Assembly: GCA_001839685.1 (NCBI GenBank)
Contig: MLAK01000282.1
Span: 89,306-124,715 of the forward strand
DNA: 35,410 nt
Origin: Tritrichomonas foetus
Taxonomy: Eukaryota > Parabasalia > Tritrichomonadida > Tritrichomonadidae
Direction: 5' to 3'
Shown: positions 1 through 8,834 of the stretch, piece after piece
How the letters are laid out: each line of letters begins with the position of its first letter
Position numbering within the stretch: position 1 is the first letter of the stretch
Made by a program: the position numbers and the translations under genes
The notes under the pieces: generated by a model
What the model was told of the DNA's origin: nothing
The model's database searches: none
Seen by the model: only the letters and a program-made list of their open reading frames with translations

Positions 1-504
1 TGATTCAGTTGCAGATTGTGTTGGTGATTGTGTTGGTGTTTGCGTAGGATCAATTAAACATTTCTGTACAATTTCAAGATTACTTTTGCATTGTGTATCT
101 GACAAAGTTTTTCCAGCTGGTGTTGCACCAAAAATTTTTGAATAAGGATATTTTGGGGTTACATGTATTGAAACCGAATTAGACATGGTTATTGTTGATA
201 AATCTTGAACTCCACAATAATAAAGCAGTGAGTTCTTATTTTGAAATGATACATCTTTATCAAAATTACTTTGAACATCATTAAATGTTTCAGTTATAAT
301 AAGTGTACCTACTTTTTCCACACTATAACCATTTTGAGTTTCAATGCTACCAATAGTTGTTGATTCCAATAGCTTTCCAGTAATGTAATATTCACGATTT
401 CCACCGGTGTCACTTGTGCAAATCCTCGCTGCACATTCATTAGAGCTATCAATAGAATAACAATTTTCACATGAAACCAAAAAAGCATAGATGAAGAAAT
501 ACAT
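1..504 (-). CDS. Secreted or surface protein with Thr/Pro/Gln stalk, 5' part only
   Basis: Reading the minus strand from the ATG at 504 gives 168 codons with no stop before the window edge, so the 3' end is missing. The protein opens with a hydrophobic segment (MYFFIYAFLVSC) that looks like a signal peptide or anchor. A Cys-containing domain follows (Cys 12, 15, 24, 29, and a later YYCG), and then a Thr/Pro/Ser/Gln stalk beginning DPTQTPTQSPTQS. PTQ-type stalks are common in predicted surface proteins of trichomonads, so cell-surface location is likely. Hydrophobic codons continue upstream of the first Met to a TGA, so the true start is slightly uncertain. A TCATA motif lies about 42 nt upstream. 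The function of the Cys-containing domain is not recognised. Confidence 0.7.
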   Translation of the reverse strand, partial: MYFFIYAFLVSCENCYSIDSSNECAARICTSDTGGNREYYITGKLLESTTIGSIETQNGYSVEKVGTLIITETFNDVQSNFDKDVSFQNKNSLLYYCGVQDLSTITMSNSVSIHVTPKYPYSKIFGATPAGKTLSDTQCKSNLEIVQKCLIDPTQTPTQSPTQSATES

Positions 505-1883
505 GAATAAAAAATACCAGAAAATAATTCACTTAACCTTTTCTATGATCATTTAACATAATTTTCAGAAAAAAAAGTAATTGAATGGATTCATTGAATT
601 TTCATCCATCGCCAGCCAATGATCCATACTACATGTCTAAATACTGTCCTACACTATTTTTTATTTATAATTTCATTCAATATATATCACTAGATTTACC
701 CAAAATCTATTAATAACCACTATAAGAGACAGAACTTGACAGAGGTAAAACAATCCGAAATTTATTTCAATATTTCATTGAAAATTTCTATTTTGCTATT
801 TTAACATGATGTTTTAGATTTTAACAGTATATTGAAAAGATCATGAGAAATATAATTAACAGTTGCGAAATGCCGCCATGATGGAATTGTATAAGCGTTC
901 AGAAAAAAAAATTCTATATGCAATGGATTTGAGAGAATAATATACCAAAATAGCAGACAATGTCAAATTAGTCCAAAAAGAACATTGGAATCATATTGAT
1001 GAAAAAACTTCAATAATAATCTTCTTATGCAGAGTATAAAGAGTTAGATAATCCTAAAACAGCAATAATTGTGTTAAATTCGGTGCAAACATTACTAAAA
1101 ATGATTTATTTGATATTTATCAATGAAAATTAGAAAGTTTTTTAGTTTTTCTTGATGAAAGAAAACAATTGATTTTCATATTCAGATTTATTTTGAGATT
1201 GTGAATTCAATGCTGAATTGAAAGAAAAAACGCTTTTAATAGCAAATAAATTAATTTTGGCAACGAATTTCAAAATATTTATTTATGGAAAAGTGCCATC
1301 TAAACTTTCAAAATGGTAATAAAAATATAAATTGATACATATTTCCTCGATTATATTCAACTATTATTGATATTTGCTTAAATCTATCGGATCATCTAAT
1401 GCCAAATTTCAATTCAAAATTGAAAAATTGAAGGGTACACAATTTTCAAATAAAAGTCAAAAATGCTTCAAGAATTTCATTTTGTCACAAACTCCAATAC
1501 TTCGAAAGAAAGATTATAAAACATCAAAATTGTATTTAATACCATAATATAATATTTATTCAGAAAAACGAGCCAATATACCGATTTTATGTTTTCCCCA
1601 ATTAAAAAAAAAAAAAAAATTACAACCTCATTGAAAATTATTCATAAATGAGAAATCCAATGCACACCTGCGATTTCTTTGACAAATTTTATGAATTTTC
1701 CTCAGCAAATTAAATAGGCAAAAACGATTGCAACCATTCATTTTTTTATATGTTCAAAATCATTTCTATACCATCTTTTTTTTTTTTGTTGTACATATAT
1801 TATAAAATTGAGAATTTTTATATCATGTTTGATAAGAAAGCTGATGAAACATTTGATGAATAAATCGAATTATTTTTTTCCCT
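505..1883. other. AT-rich intergenic region with possible unrecognised gene relic
   Basis: No intact gene is visible. On the plus strand from about 880 to 1320, several short open blocks (for example MELYKRSEKKILYAMDLRE at 881-937 and LLIANKLILATNFKIFIYG near 1234-1290) are separated by stops and frame changes. They look like a decayed coding region, but I cannot name a family. A 16-A run occupies 1604-1619, and a T run lies near 1780. Confidence 0.4.
544..548 (-). promoter_or_regulatory. Candidate initiator (TCATA) of the surface-protein gene
   Basis: The minus strand reads TCATA, matching the trichomonad Inr consensus TCAY(T/A), 42 nt before the ATG at 504. The match is short and AT-rich, so support is weak. 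Confidence 0.3.
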
Positions 1884-3293
1884 TCACTTGTAGAATGAAA
1901 ATGGTTGTGCAGAGGCGCTTTTTAGTCTCGTTGAACTTCTTGGAACTGGCGTCAAAGTTGGTGGGATTTCGTTTTCAAAAGTAGAAATTGGCGGAAGAAG
2001 CTGTCGCAGTTTTGTCTGTGAATTATCTTCCACCTTTTGTGTGGGTTGAGGTATTCCATGTTGGTTAATAAGATTGTTTATTGATATTTCATTTAAATCA
2101 TCATTGTTATGTTGCAGATTTGTGTTTCTGTTGATAGAAAAGGGGATAAGAGAAACGTCATTCCATTGAATTGTTGGATTTGGATTCATATTTAACGTTT
2201 CTGTCATTTGTGGAGGAATTTGTGGGACCATATTAATGCATCTTGTACTATTTGAACAATTGATTATACCAGCATTCATTATTCCTGGTAAATTTACAAC
2301 ACTGTTGGAATTATTTAAATACGTGTTTGAACTTGCTACATTATTAATTTCAACTATTTCTGAATTTATATTGTTATAATTAATAACATTATTATAAATA
2401 TTGATGCTGTTATTAATGTTAACATTATTCATATTATGATTATTATTCATATTATGATTATTATTCATATTAAAATTATTATAAATATTGATATTATTGA
2501 TATCGGTCAAATTATTATTTGCGTAGAAAACTGGAGGGGTTGTACGAGGAATTGGTCGCGTTTCAATTCCTAATGCCTTGGATCGTGGAATTATTTCATA
2601 TGTTGCAAATTTATCAAATTTGGGATCATTCGTTTTTTCTTGGCTATCGTATCTATCGTACCTTTCAAATTGACTCTCAGTCTGATCAGATTGATCTTGA
2701 AGTGTTTTTTGATATTTCGCTTTCAGATGGGTATACCACCTATTTTTGACGTTATTTTCGCTTCTTCCATCGAAAAATTTTGCTATTGTTGTCCATTGCG
2801 GGCCCATTTCGACAAATTTCTCTATAAGCAAATTATCCTCTTCTGGCAGCCATGGACCGTTTTTGTTTTCTGGAGCCAGGTAGTTTGCCCACCTGTCTCT
2901 GCACTGGCGGGCGCTCCTTCCTGGTATTTGCATGGCGACCGCAATCCATGTAGTAAACGGCTGCTCGTACATGATCGTCGTAAGGAGCTGGTCCTCTTCT
3001 GCTGAAAAAAGCTTCCGGATTTTCTTTTGTTTGCCATTGGACTTTTCTCTGAGGATGACGTCGCCGGGGTCGCTTCGGCTCGATCCGACGCGGCATTGCA
3101 TGTCTGAGGTGGTCTGGTCATCATTTTTGGGTGGCCGTGACGATCGACTATCTAAAGCGGGAGAATGGAGATTAAGATTTAGGGTTTCGAGTGTCGGTGA
3201 AAAGCTGGATGGGTCGTTGATTGGATAACTTGAATTGGGAGCCTGCTGATGAACCGCAGTCTGATATTGTAAATTTTGATACATAGTATTCAT
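1884..3293 (-). CDS. R2R3 Myb DNA-binding protein
   Basis: The protein has 469 residues from the first in-frame ATG at 3293; the open frame extends upstream only to a TGA at 3312-3314 with no other ATG. Two Myb repeats lie at about residues 91-140 and 143-192. Repeat 2 has Phe in place of the first Trp (LFSAEEDQLL) and ends in RQCRDRWANYL. Repeat 3 keeps all three Trp (GPWLPEEDN, QWTTIAKFF, NNVKNRWYTHL). The rest is low complexity, with an Asn-rich tract at about residues 260-335. Trichomonad R2R3 Mybs are sequence-specific transcription factors, so a nuclear regulatory role is inferred. The N-terminal half, including the Myb domain, is clearly GC-richer than the Asn-rich half. Target genes cannot be read from the sequence. 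Confidence 0.92.
   Translation of the reverse strand: MNTMYQNLQYQTAVHQQAPNSSYPINDPSSFSPTLETLNLNLHSPALDSRSSRPPKNDDQTTSDMQCRVGSSRSDPGDVILREKSNGKQKKIRKLFSAEEDQLLTTIMYEQPFTTWIAVAMQIPGRSARQCRDRWANYLAPENKNGPWLPEEDNLLIEKFVEMGPQWTTIAKFFDGRSENNVKNRWYTHLKAKYQKTLQDQSDQTESQFERYDRYDSQEKTNDPKFDKFATYEIIPRSKALGIETRPIPRTTPPVFYANNNLTDINNINIYNNFNMNNNHNMNNNHNMNNVNINNSINIYNNVINYNNINSEIVEINNVASSNTYLNNSNSVVNLPGIMNAGIINCSNSTRCINMVPQIPPQMTETLNMNPNPTIQWNDVSLIPFSINRNTNLQHNNDDLNEISINNLINQHGIPQPTQKVEDNSQTKLRQLLPPISTFENEIPPTLTPVPRSSTRLKSASAQPFSFYK
2424..2477. repeat. Tandem 18-nt repeat, three units, inside the Myb gene
   Basis: Two identical 18-nt units (2424-2441, 2442-2459) are followed by a diverged third (2460-2477). 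On the coding strand they encode Asn/Met/His repeats of the form NNNHNM. This is replication-slippage expansion within the Asn-rich linker. Confidence 0.85.
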
Positions 3294-3775
3294 ATCTTGC
3301 AATGCAAGATTTCAACGATGAAAACTGATTCATAAAAGTTTATGGTAAATTTTCTTCAGAATTTTTAAGAGTGAAATACAATATTTTGCATAGAAATAGA
3401 TGTATACAAACTAACTAGCTCTAGATGTAGAAGACTATTGAGAGATCTAAATGAATAATTGTTGATATTATTGTCATCTAAATATTATTTAATTGTAATC
3501 CTATTAATAATATATAAATATTATAATTTAAAAATCAAGATACAGAGAAAACCAAATCCAAAAAAAAATTGTGAGAAAAAAATAAATCCCACAGAAATTT
3601 CTGAGAATTATTGAGATAAAAAGTGATTTTATTGTATTAATATCTTGATTATTTCTAATCATAAATCGTGCTTTTTATTATCATATGACCCTCCATCGAA
3701 AATTATAATGTTTTCCAAAATACAAAAATGAAGTATAAAAAAAATATTAATAATTTTGATATAAATAAAAAAAAT

Positions 3776-4044
3776 TTAGGCATCAATGAGAAGATTACGA
3801 ATGTTTTGCCATCTAATTGGCGAGTCATCAGAAAATTCACTTGGCATCGAGTCTGGAAAAAAACATATTGGATTCCATTTTTCTTGATTTGGTCTTTCAA
3901 TCGTTGTATCTGTATCCCTGCTTGAGAATGTGCTGTTGAGGACTGCCAGTCTATTTTCTTCATATACTAAAATTTTATGACAGAAAAGATTTCAATACAT
4001 TCATATTTGTCAAATGGAAATTGAATTAATTCAACATCACTGAG
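3776..4044 (-). pseudogene. Frameshifted relic, C-terminal part of an unrecognised gene
   Basis: Two adjoining minus-strand frames read like real protein. From 4044 to 3970 one frame gives 25 residues ending ...DKYECIEIFSVIKF before a TAG. From 3991 to 3776 another frame gives about 71 residues, including VYEENRLAVLNSTFSS and DDSPIRWQNIRNLLIDA, then TAA. A one-base shift near 3970 joins them into one continuous sequence. Neither block starts with ATG, and the sequence upstream of 4044 is riddled with stops, so this is probably the surviving 3' end of a lost gene. An overlapping 86-codon ATG frame (3963-3703) is less protein-like in its second half. I do not recognise the family. A sequencing error or splicing could also explain the shift. 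Confidence 0.5.
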
Positions 4045-4065
4045 TTAAAACTATCAAAATTTTCG

Positions 4066-4085
4066 CGATTTTTAATTAAAAATCG
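4066..4085. repeat. 20-bp perfect palindrome
   Basis: The sequence reads CGATTTTTAATTAAAAATCG on both strands. It lies in intergenic DNA just upstream of the relic. It could extrude as a hairpin or simply be a chance product of AT-rich sequence. Confidence 0.7.
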
Positions 4086-5782
4086 ATAGAAGAAGTGTAA
4101 ATAGAATTATGGGAAGCAGTATTATAATCTTTGTGATTCTTGGAAAAAAAGCTTCTCACAATTTTTTTTTAGGCTTTCTCCAAAATCGCTCTTTTTTCGG
4201 TTTAATTGTTGCAAAATTTCAAAACTATGAATAAATATGGCTCATAACTATAAAAAATAGATTTAACAATTGACTGAAAGCTGTTCACCCGAAAACTGAA
4301 ACAATAGCTTCTTCAGAATCATTTTCGAAATATTTTTGAATTCGGCCATTTGCGAAGTTTGCGATAAGGGAAATTTTCGTCATTCTTTTAGCTATTTNGG
4401 TTTTGATTTTTGACTGATGGTATTAAGTAATACTGATGATAAGGATCATTTTAGTGATTTCGTACGTTAAGACTATTTGGTNTGTATACATCTATAGAAA
4501 TATTATTTTTTGAAACATTCGAAATTATGAAATTGAGTGAGTCAAAAGAAAAATAATACCTTACACTGTATTTCAATGTAAGCTTGAAAAAAATATAGAG
4601 ATATTTAAGCTGTGCTATCCAATGAGTGTTTTGTCTTAATTATTGACAGAAAATATATATTATGTTAATAAAGGAAAGACATGAGAATGTGTACAAGTAA
4701 ATAAAAAAGCCGTTTATGGAAATCTATAAAATAAATATTTTTCTTTGAAGATTAATTTAAAAAGTCAACCAACTAGTATTGAATTTACCAATGTTCTGAA
4801 TTTTTGAATTAATATTGTCTATGATTAGATAATTATTACACAATATTTTCCAGTTTTTTGGTTTTTGTTTTTATTAATAAAACTCCTATATTTGATATTC
4901 CAAATGTTATATATTCCTATATTTCTTGGAGAATCGAAATAATCACACTAATCCATCGGCGAATTATAAATTTTTTATTTTAAAACTTTTTCAAATTCAT
5001 GTAATCAATCAATAGAATTTATTTGTGATGATATTCTCCAAAAAAACTCTTTATTTATGATTATTTTTCTATTGAAATGTTTGTTCATCTGATGTTTTAT
5101 ATTGTCTAAAGAGGCTATTAAATATTATTTCGATAGATATAACCTGAGAATCATTACTTTTTTTTTTCAAAGAACACTCAGAATTACCAACGGTGAAATT
5201 TTTATATTGAATTTGCATGTAATCAAAGAATTCAATGTGTTTCATAGAAAAAATCGTTTTAAAAACTTACGTATTATCTGAATTCTGATAAAATTTCTGT
5301 GCCACCTCAACGCATAAATCTTTAATTGTTTATTTCGTGATCATTAATATTTGTAAAAGAACCTTTTGTAATTTAACTTATGCAATTATTTTATATGATA
5401 AAAATAATGGAATGATCACTTTTATTTATTGCGGAAAGAAAACTGTGTAGTATTTTTGATAATGCAGTTCACATGTTTCATTTCCAACTTATTGAGTATT
5501 CAACAAAATGAACTTTGCAAAGTTCTTTTCCATAGATGTGGAAGGATGTATGAACTGTTAGTTCTTTTGTTTATCTCATTTTCATTTTCACATAAATCCA
5601 TAAAAATAATTTTGCGAATACTGGGATTAAAGTTCTCCTTAGTGAGTGAAAAACTGATATTATCTATGAACAGAATATGTCAACATTGGTCAATGAATTA
5701 ATGAGAGTTATTTGGTTCATCATTCGGTTCCATTTCTTTTTTTTCATTGGAAATTTCTCGCCAATCAAAAAGTTAATATAAT

Positions 5783-5787
5783 TCATT
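5783..5787 (+). promoter_or_regulatory. Candidate initiator (TCATT)
   Basis: TCATT lies 35 nt upstream of the ATG at 5820 and matches the trichomonad Inr consensus. Position and motif fit, but the motif is short. Confidence 0.4.
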
Positions 5788-5819
5788 GAAAAAGTTATTA
5801 GAAAATACGTTTTGATCGA

Positions 5820-6866
5820 ATGACGACGATTTCGCAGCAGCGGTTGAATGAGCAACGAAAACAACGTTTAAAATACAGTAACATCAATTGGGTGACAGTT
5901 CCAAATACCCCTGTTATGATTTCTCCCAGGCTTTCTGCTGTTGATGGCTCAATATCACGAATGTCTTCAAGATTATCCACTCGGTCCGAGCCGAAAACCC
6001 CATATTTTAAAAATTCAGAAATATCCTTTACAAATGATGAAATTTCAATGCTCAAGCAAGCAGATAGCACTGATGCAGATTCATTTATTCCACTTTCACG
6101 AACACCGTCAAGATTGGAGCGGCTTCAATCACAGAAATTTGAAGATGATCAATACGGCATTCCACTTTCATCATCTTCATCACCATCCAAGAATCGATTT
6201 AAAATGAGTGTTCTTATGAAATCCAATAATACAATTACTAAATCTGATTCTGTTGTTTCTTTTAAGCCCGTGGAATTGGAAGATATTGATAGTATTGAAA
6301 AAGAGAATGAAACAAATTCCAAAATCACCTCAAAAGATTCTTTCCAAATTCCAAACACTACAATTTTCAATACAGCAAGTGTGACAATTGATGACATTAA
6401 GGAGCATGTTTGGATGCACTGTCATGAAAATGAACTAGAAAAAAAAGAACACGATTATGTAAAATTATGTCAAGCACATTTTATTCCACAAAAAGGTTCT
6501 CAAAAACCAGTTGCTAATTTCACTTACGATTATGGCGAAAGGAAAGTTAAGAATATTATTAGGTCACATTCAAAAATTGAACAAGATCGAGAAGCAATTC
6601 GGCAAAAAGCTTATCGTGAAAGATATGAAATGACTGATAAGAAACGACGAATAGAAAGCTCATATTGTGCTTACAAATATCAAAAATATTTGTATAACAA
6701 GCGATCAGGAATTCCTGATTTTCTTGATGAGGCTGATTTTACAGAAGCAAAGAAAGTAAAAATAAATTTGAAAAGATCTCATGCAAAAAGGTTAAATCCA
6801 GATGATGATAAGAAAATATTTACACCAAGAAGGCCAAATTCAAACAAAGAGAAATCAATTCAATAA
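5820..6866 (+). CDS. Unknown basic, Ser-rich protein
   Basis: This is an intact 348-residue frame with a clear ATG and a candidate Inr 35 nt upstream. I do not recognise a family. The N-terminal half is Ser/Thr/Pro-rich and probably disordered (for example PRLSAVDGSISRMSSRLSTR) and has several SP/TP sites that kinases could use. From about residue 188 it becomes more structured: DDIKEHVWMHCHENELEKKEHDYVK, then a long Arg/Lys/Glu helix-like region (about residues 245-285) and a basic tail KKIFTPRRPNSNKEKS. There is no membrane segment or signal peptide. The composition suggests a cytoskeletal or nuclear scaffold, which is only a guess. It stands alone, with 2.5 kb of non-coding DNA upstream. 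Confidence 0.8.
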   Translation: MTTISQQRLNEQRKQRLKYSNINWVTVPNTPVMISPRLSAVDGSISRMSSRLSTRSEPKTPYFKNSEISFTNDEISMLKQADSTDADSFIPLSRTPSRLERLQSQKFEDDQYGIPLSSSSSPSKNRFKMSVLMKSNNTITKSDSVVSFKPVELEDIDSIEKENETNSKITSKDSFQIPNTTIFNTASVTIDDIKEHVWMHCHENELEKKEHDYVKLCQAHFIPQKGSQKPVANFTYDYGERKVKNIIRSHSKIEQDREAIRQKAYRERYEMTDKKRRIESSYCAYKYQKYLYNKRSGIPDFLDEADFTEAKKVKINLKRSHAKRLNPDDDKKIFTPRRPNSNKEKSIQ

Positions 6867-7653
6867 TCTACATACCAAAACGAATTATTTCACATCTGTA
6901 CATATTACCATGAATGAAAGAAGCCTGTTGATATTAATCCACCCGAAAATAGACAAATCCGAAATTGATTGATATTATTTTGATCATATTTGATATTTTA
7001 ATTAATAACTCTAACAGCCGATATATTTTTATTTTTTAATTATTGAAGAAGAAAATTAAAAAATTTGGAGCAATTACAGAAACTCGGATTTTATTTATTC
7101 ATAGATCCCAATATATTTTATCATAAAGTACAACTAGATAATGCGTGAATGATTGGCTTGATGTTAATCAAGCAAATTAAAACCTTAAACAAATGAAAAC
7201 CATCAACAAATTAATATTATAAGGTCCAATAATTATTCTATTGTTGACCAATGATTTATCATATGTTAATATTGTAAATACTTATAGAATTTTACGTAAA
7301 TAATAAATAGACATTAGAATCACTCTGTTTTGAATATTTTTTAAATTCTGAATGTATTCAAAAAATTTGTCATTGAATTCAATTCACGAAAAGTTGGCTT
7401 TCAAAAATTCAGAAATGAAGATTTTATTTCTTTGAATTTAATATATTCGATTTAAGCTATAAATTTCATGTAATTTTATGACCGAAAAACTATATCAAAA
7501 ACCTGATATTTCTCTTTGTTTTCCATTTTTCCATATATTATTATTTATTTCCAAACAAATACATATTTTATATTCCTATCAACCATCAACAGACAAAGAT
7601 ATATTTGATATTAATTTTACTTATTTTATTGTCATCAAGATTTGATGAATATA

Positions 7654-7701
7654 AGGTCAAATTTTCACAATCATTTGGTTAAAAATAGGTCAATTTTCAT
7701 T
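7654..7701 (+). promoter_or_regulatory. Two AGGTCAA(A)TTTTCA(C/T) motifs upstream of the phosphatase
   Basis: AGGTCAAATTTTCAC at 7654-7668 and AGGTCAATTTTCATT at 7687-7701 form a direct pair 71 and 38 nt before the ATG at 7725. The second overlaps the TCATT initiator candidate. A third copy, AGGTCAATTTTCACC, lies at 17030-17044 upstream of the LRR gene. This is a candidate upstream promoter element, by repetition only. Confidence 0.4.
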
Positions 7702-7702
7702 A
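7697..7702 (+). promoter_or_regulatory. Initiator TCATTA
   Basis: TCATTA matches the trichomonad Inr well. Its A is 26 nt before the ATG at 7725, within the short 5' UTR range usual for these organisms. Confidence 0.5.
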
Positions 7703-7724
7703 TTATTTTTTACTCACCTAAAAT

Positions 7725-8441
7725 ATGTCAGACGAGCAAGAAAGAGCCATTGAAGCCGAAGGAGAAGCTGAGATTGAGATAGACAGCGACCTTGACATTC
7801 AAGCTACCCCACGACGCGAATCGCCAAACCGCTACAACAGATTCCAAAGATTCATTCGTTCTTTTTCGACACAGCAGCCTCCCACTCTCTACAAAGCGCC
7901 ACCGCTGCCAGCAGACGGACGAAAGTGCCTCGTTCTTGACATGGACGAGACCCTAGTCCACTGCTCGCCCTTCCCACCACATCCATCCGTTAATTATTTC
8001 AATATCAGCGAAACAGAATACGTTTATATGAGGCCGGGACTGGAGGAGTTTATGAGCTATGCCATGGAGCACTTTGAAGTCTTCATTTACACGTTTGCTG
8101 AGCGCGATTATGCAGAACTCGTATTAAACACAATAGCGCCAAATATCGACGAGGATCATCGGTTGTACAGAGACTCATGCATTGTCAAGAAATCCCTCAT
8201 TATCAAGGATTTGGACATGCTCCAGAGGAAAAAAAGTAAACTCATTTTTGTGGATGACAACGATAAGGCTCTCAAAGTTCACAAAGAAAACACAATTGTA
8301 ATACCGATGTGGAAAGGCATGCCAAACGACCACGCACTAATGGAATGGTTGGTACCTATTCTGGAAATGTGCAACAATGCAAATGACACTCGGACAGTCA
8401 TAAAGAACATCAAAAACCAAACACGAAGATTTACAACATAA
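7725..8441 (+). CDS. FCP1/SCP-type (NIF domain) protein phosphatase
   Basis: The protein has 238 residues. An acidic N-terminus (about 1-60) precedes a HAD-family CTD-phosphatase domain (about 65-215). The DxDxT motif is LDMDETLVH (Asp72 nucleophile, Asp74). YTFAERDYA carries the motif-II Thr, IKDLDML the conserved Lys (about 162), and FVDDND the motif-III acidic pair (about 178-179). Family members dephosphorylate Ser in the RNA polymerase II C-terminal repeat or in other phosphoproteins. The substrate here is unknown. The VDDS(P/x) motif of SCPs is VDDND here, a mild departure. The first 250 bases are distinctly GC-rich. Two AGGTCAA motifs and a TCATTA Inr precede the start, and the stop lies in TAAA (poly(A) signal). 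Confidence 0.93.
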   Translation: MSDEQERAIEAEGEAEIEIDSDLDIQATPRRESPNRYNRFQRFIRSFSTQQPPTLYKAPPLPADGRKCLVLDMDETLVHCSPFPPHPSVNYFNISETEYVYMRPGLEEFMSYAMEHFEVFIYTFAERDYAELVLNTIAPNIDEDHRLYRDSCIVKKSLIIKDLDMLQRKKSKLIFVDDNDKALKVHKENTIVIPMWKGMPNDHALMEWLVPILEMCNNANDTRTVIKNIKNQTRRFTT

Positions 8442-8834
8442 ATGATTTATCGATTTTTTGGTTCTGAAAAAGTGAAATGGCATTGAAAAAGTGGATTCTT
8501 CCTCTTTTTCTATTCTTAAAATTCCGGAATTTGGAGATCTTCGTGTAAACAAATGAAGAACATTATCAAAAAATGATATTATCATACAATAAGTATCATA
8601 ATTCCATTTTTTTTAAATAAGAAATTCGAATTATTGAATATGATTCACATGAGAAAAAAATGGAACAAATTTATATTGTTGAAAGGAAAAGATAATGATG
8701 TGTTAATAATAATAAAATTATATTTATTAAAATTTCTTTTTCTTCTTCTTCCAATTACATTGAGCTTATTGTGGGTATAAATGGTCAGATATATTCAATT
8801 AATTGAGATTTTGTTTAGATTGCCATTTTTCGAA
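8442..8834. other. Intergenic region before the GTPase gene
   Basis: AT-rich, ending in a pyrimidine-rich tract (8736-8752). No convincing Inr is seen close to the ATG at 8835; the nearest is TCAAT, which departs from consensus. The open frame extends upstream to an ATG at 8781, but that N-terminus would be unusually long for a Ras/Rab fold. Confidence 0.5.

Larger units (their letters stand above)
3294..5819. other. Long AT-rich intergenic region with one gene relic and two N bases
   Basis: This 2.5-kb stretch has no intact gene that I can support. It contains the minus-strand relic at 3776-4044, a 20-bp perfect palindrome at 4066-4085 and ambiguous bases at 4398 and 4482. The remainder is homopolymer-rich and stop-dense on both strands. 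Short open frames such as 5429-5701 lack convincing starts or protein-like composition. Confidence 0.6.
6867..7724. other. Intergenic region, promoter of the SCP phosphatase at its right end
   Basis: This is AT-rich with no open frame of note. A small inverted repeat (GCTTGA...TCAAGC) lies near 7157-7174. The last 75 bases carry two AGGTCAA-type motifs and an Inr, listed separately. Confidence 0.6.

Noticed and set aside
2519..3228. Several open frames overlapping the Myb gene on both strands
   Set aside because: They are by-products of the GC-rich Myb-domain sequence; only the minus-strand frame with the Myb repeats makes sense.
5429..5701. 90-codon plus-strand frame upstream of the basic protein gene
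   Set aside because: It does not begin with ATG, and its composition follows the AT-rich background.
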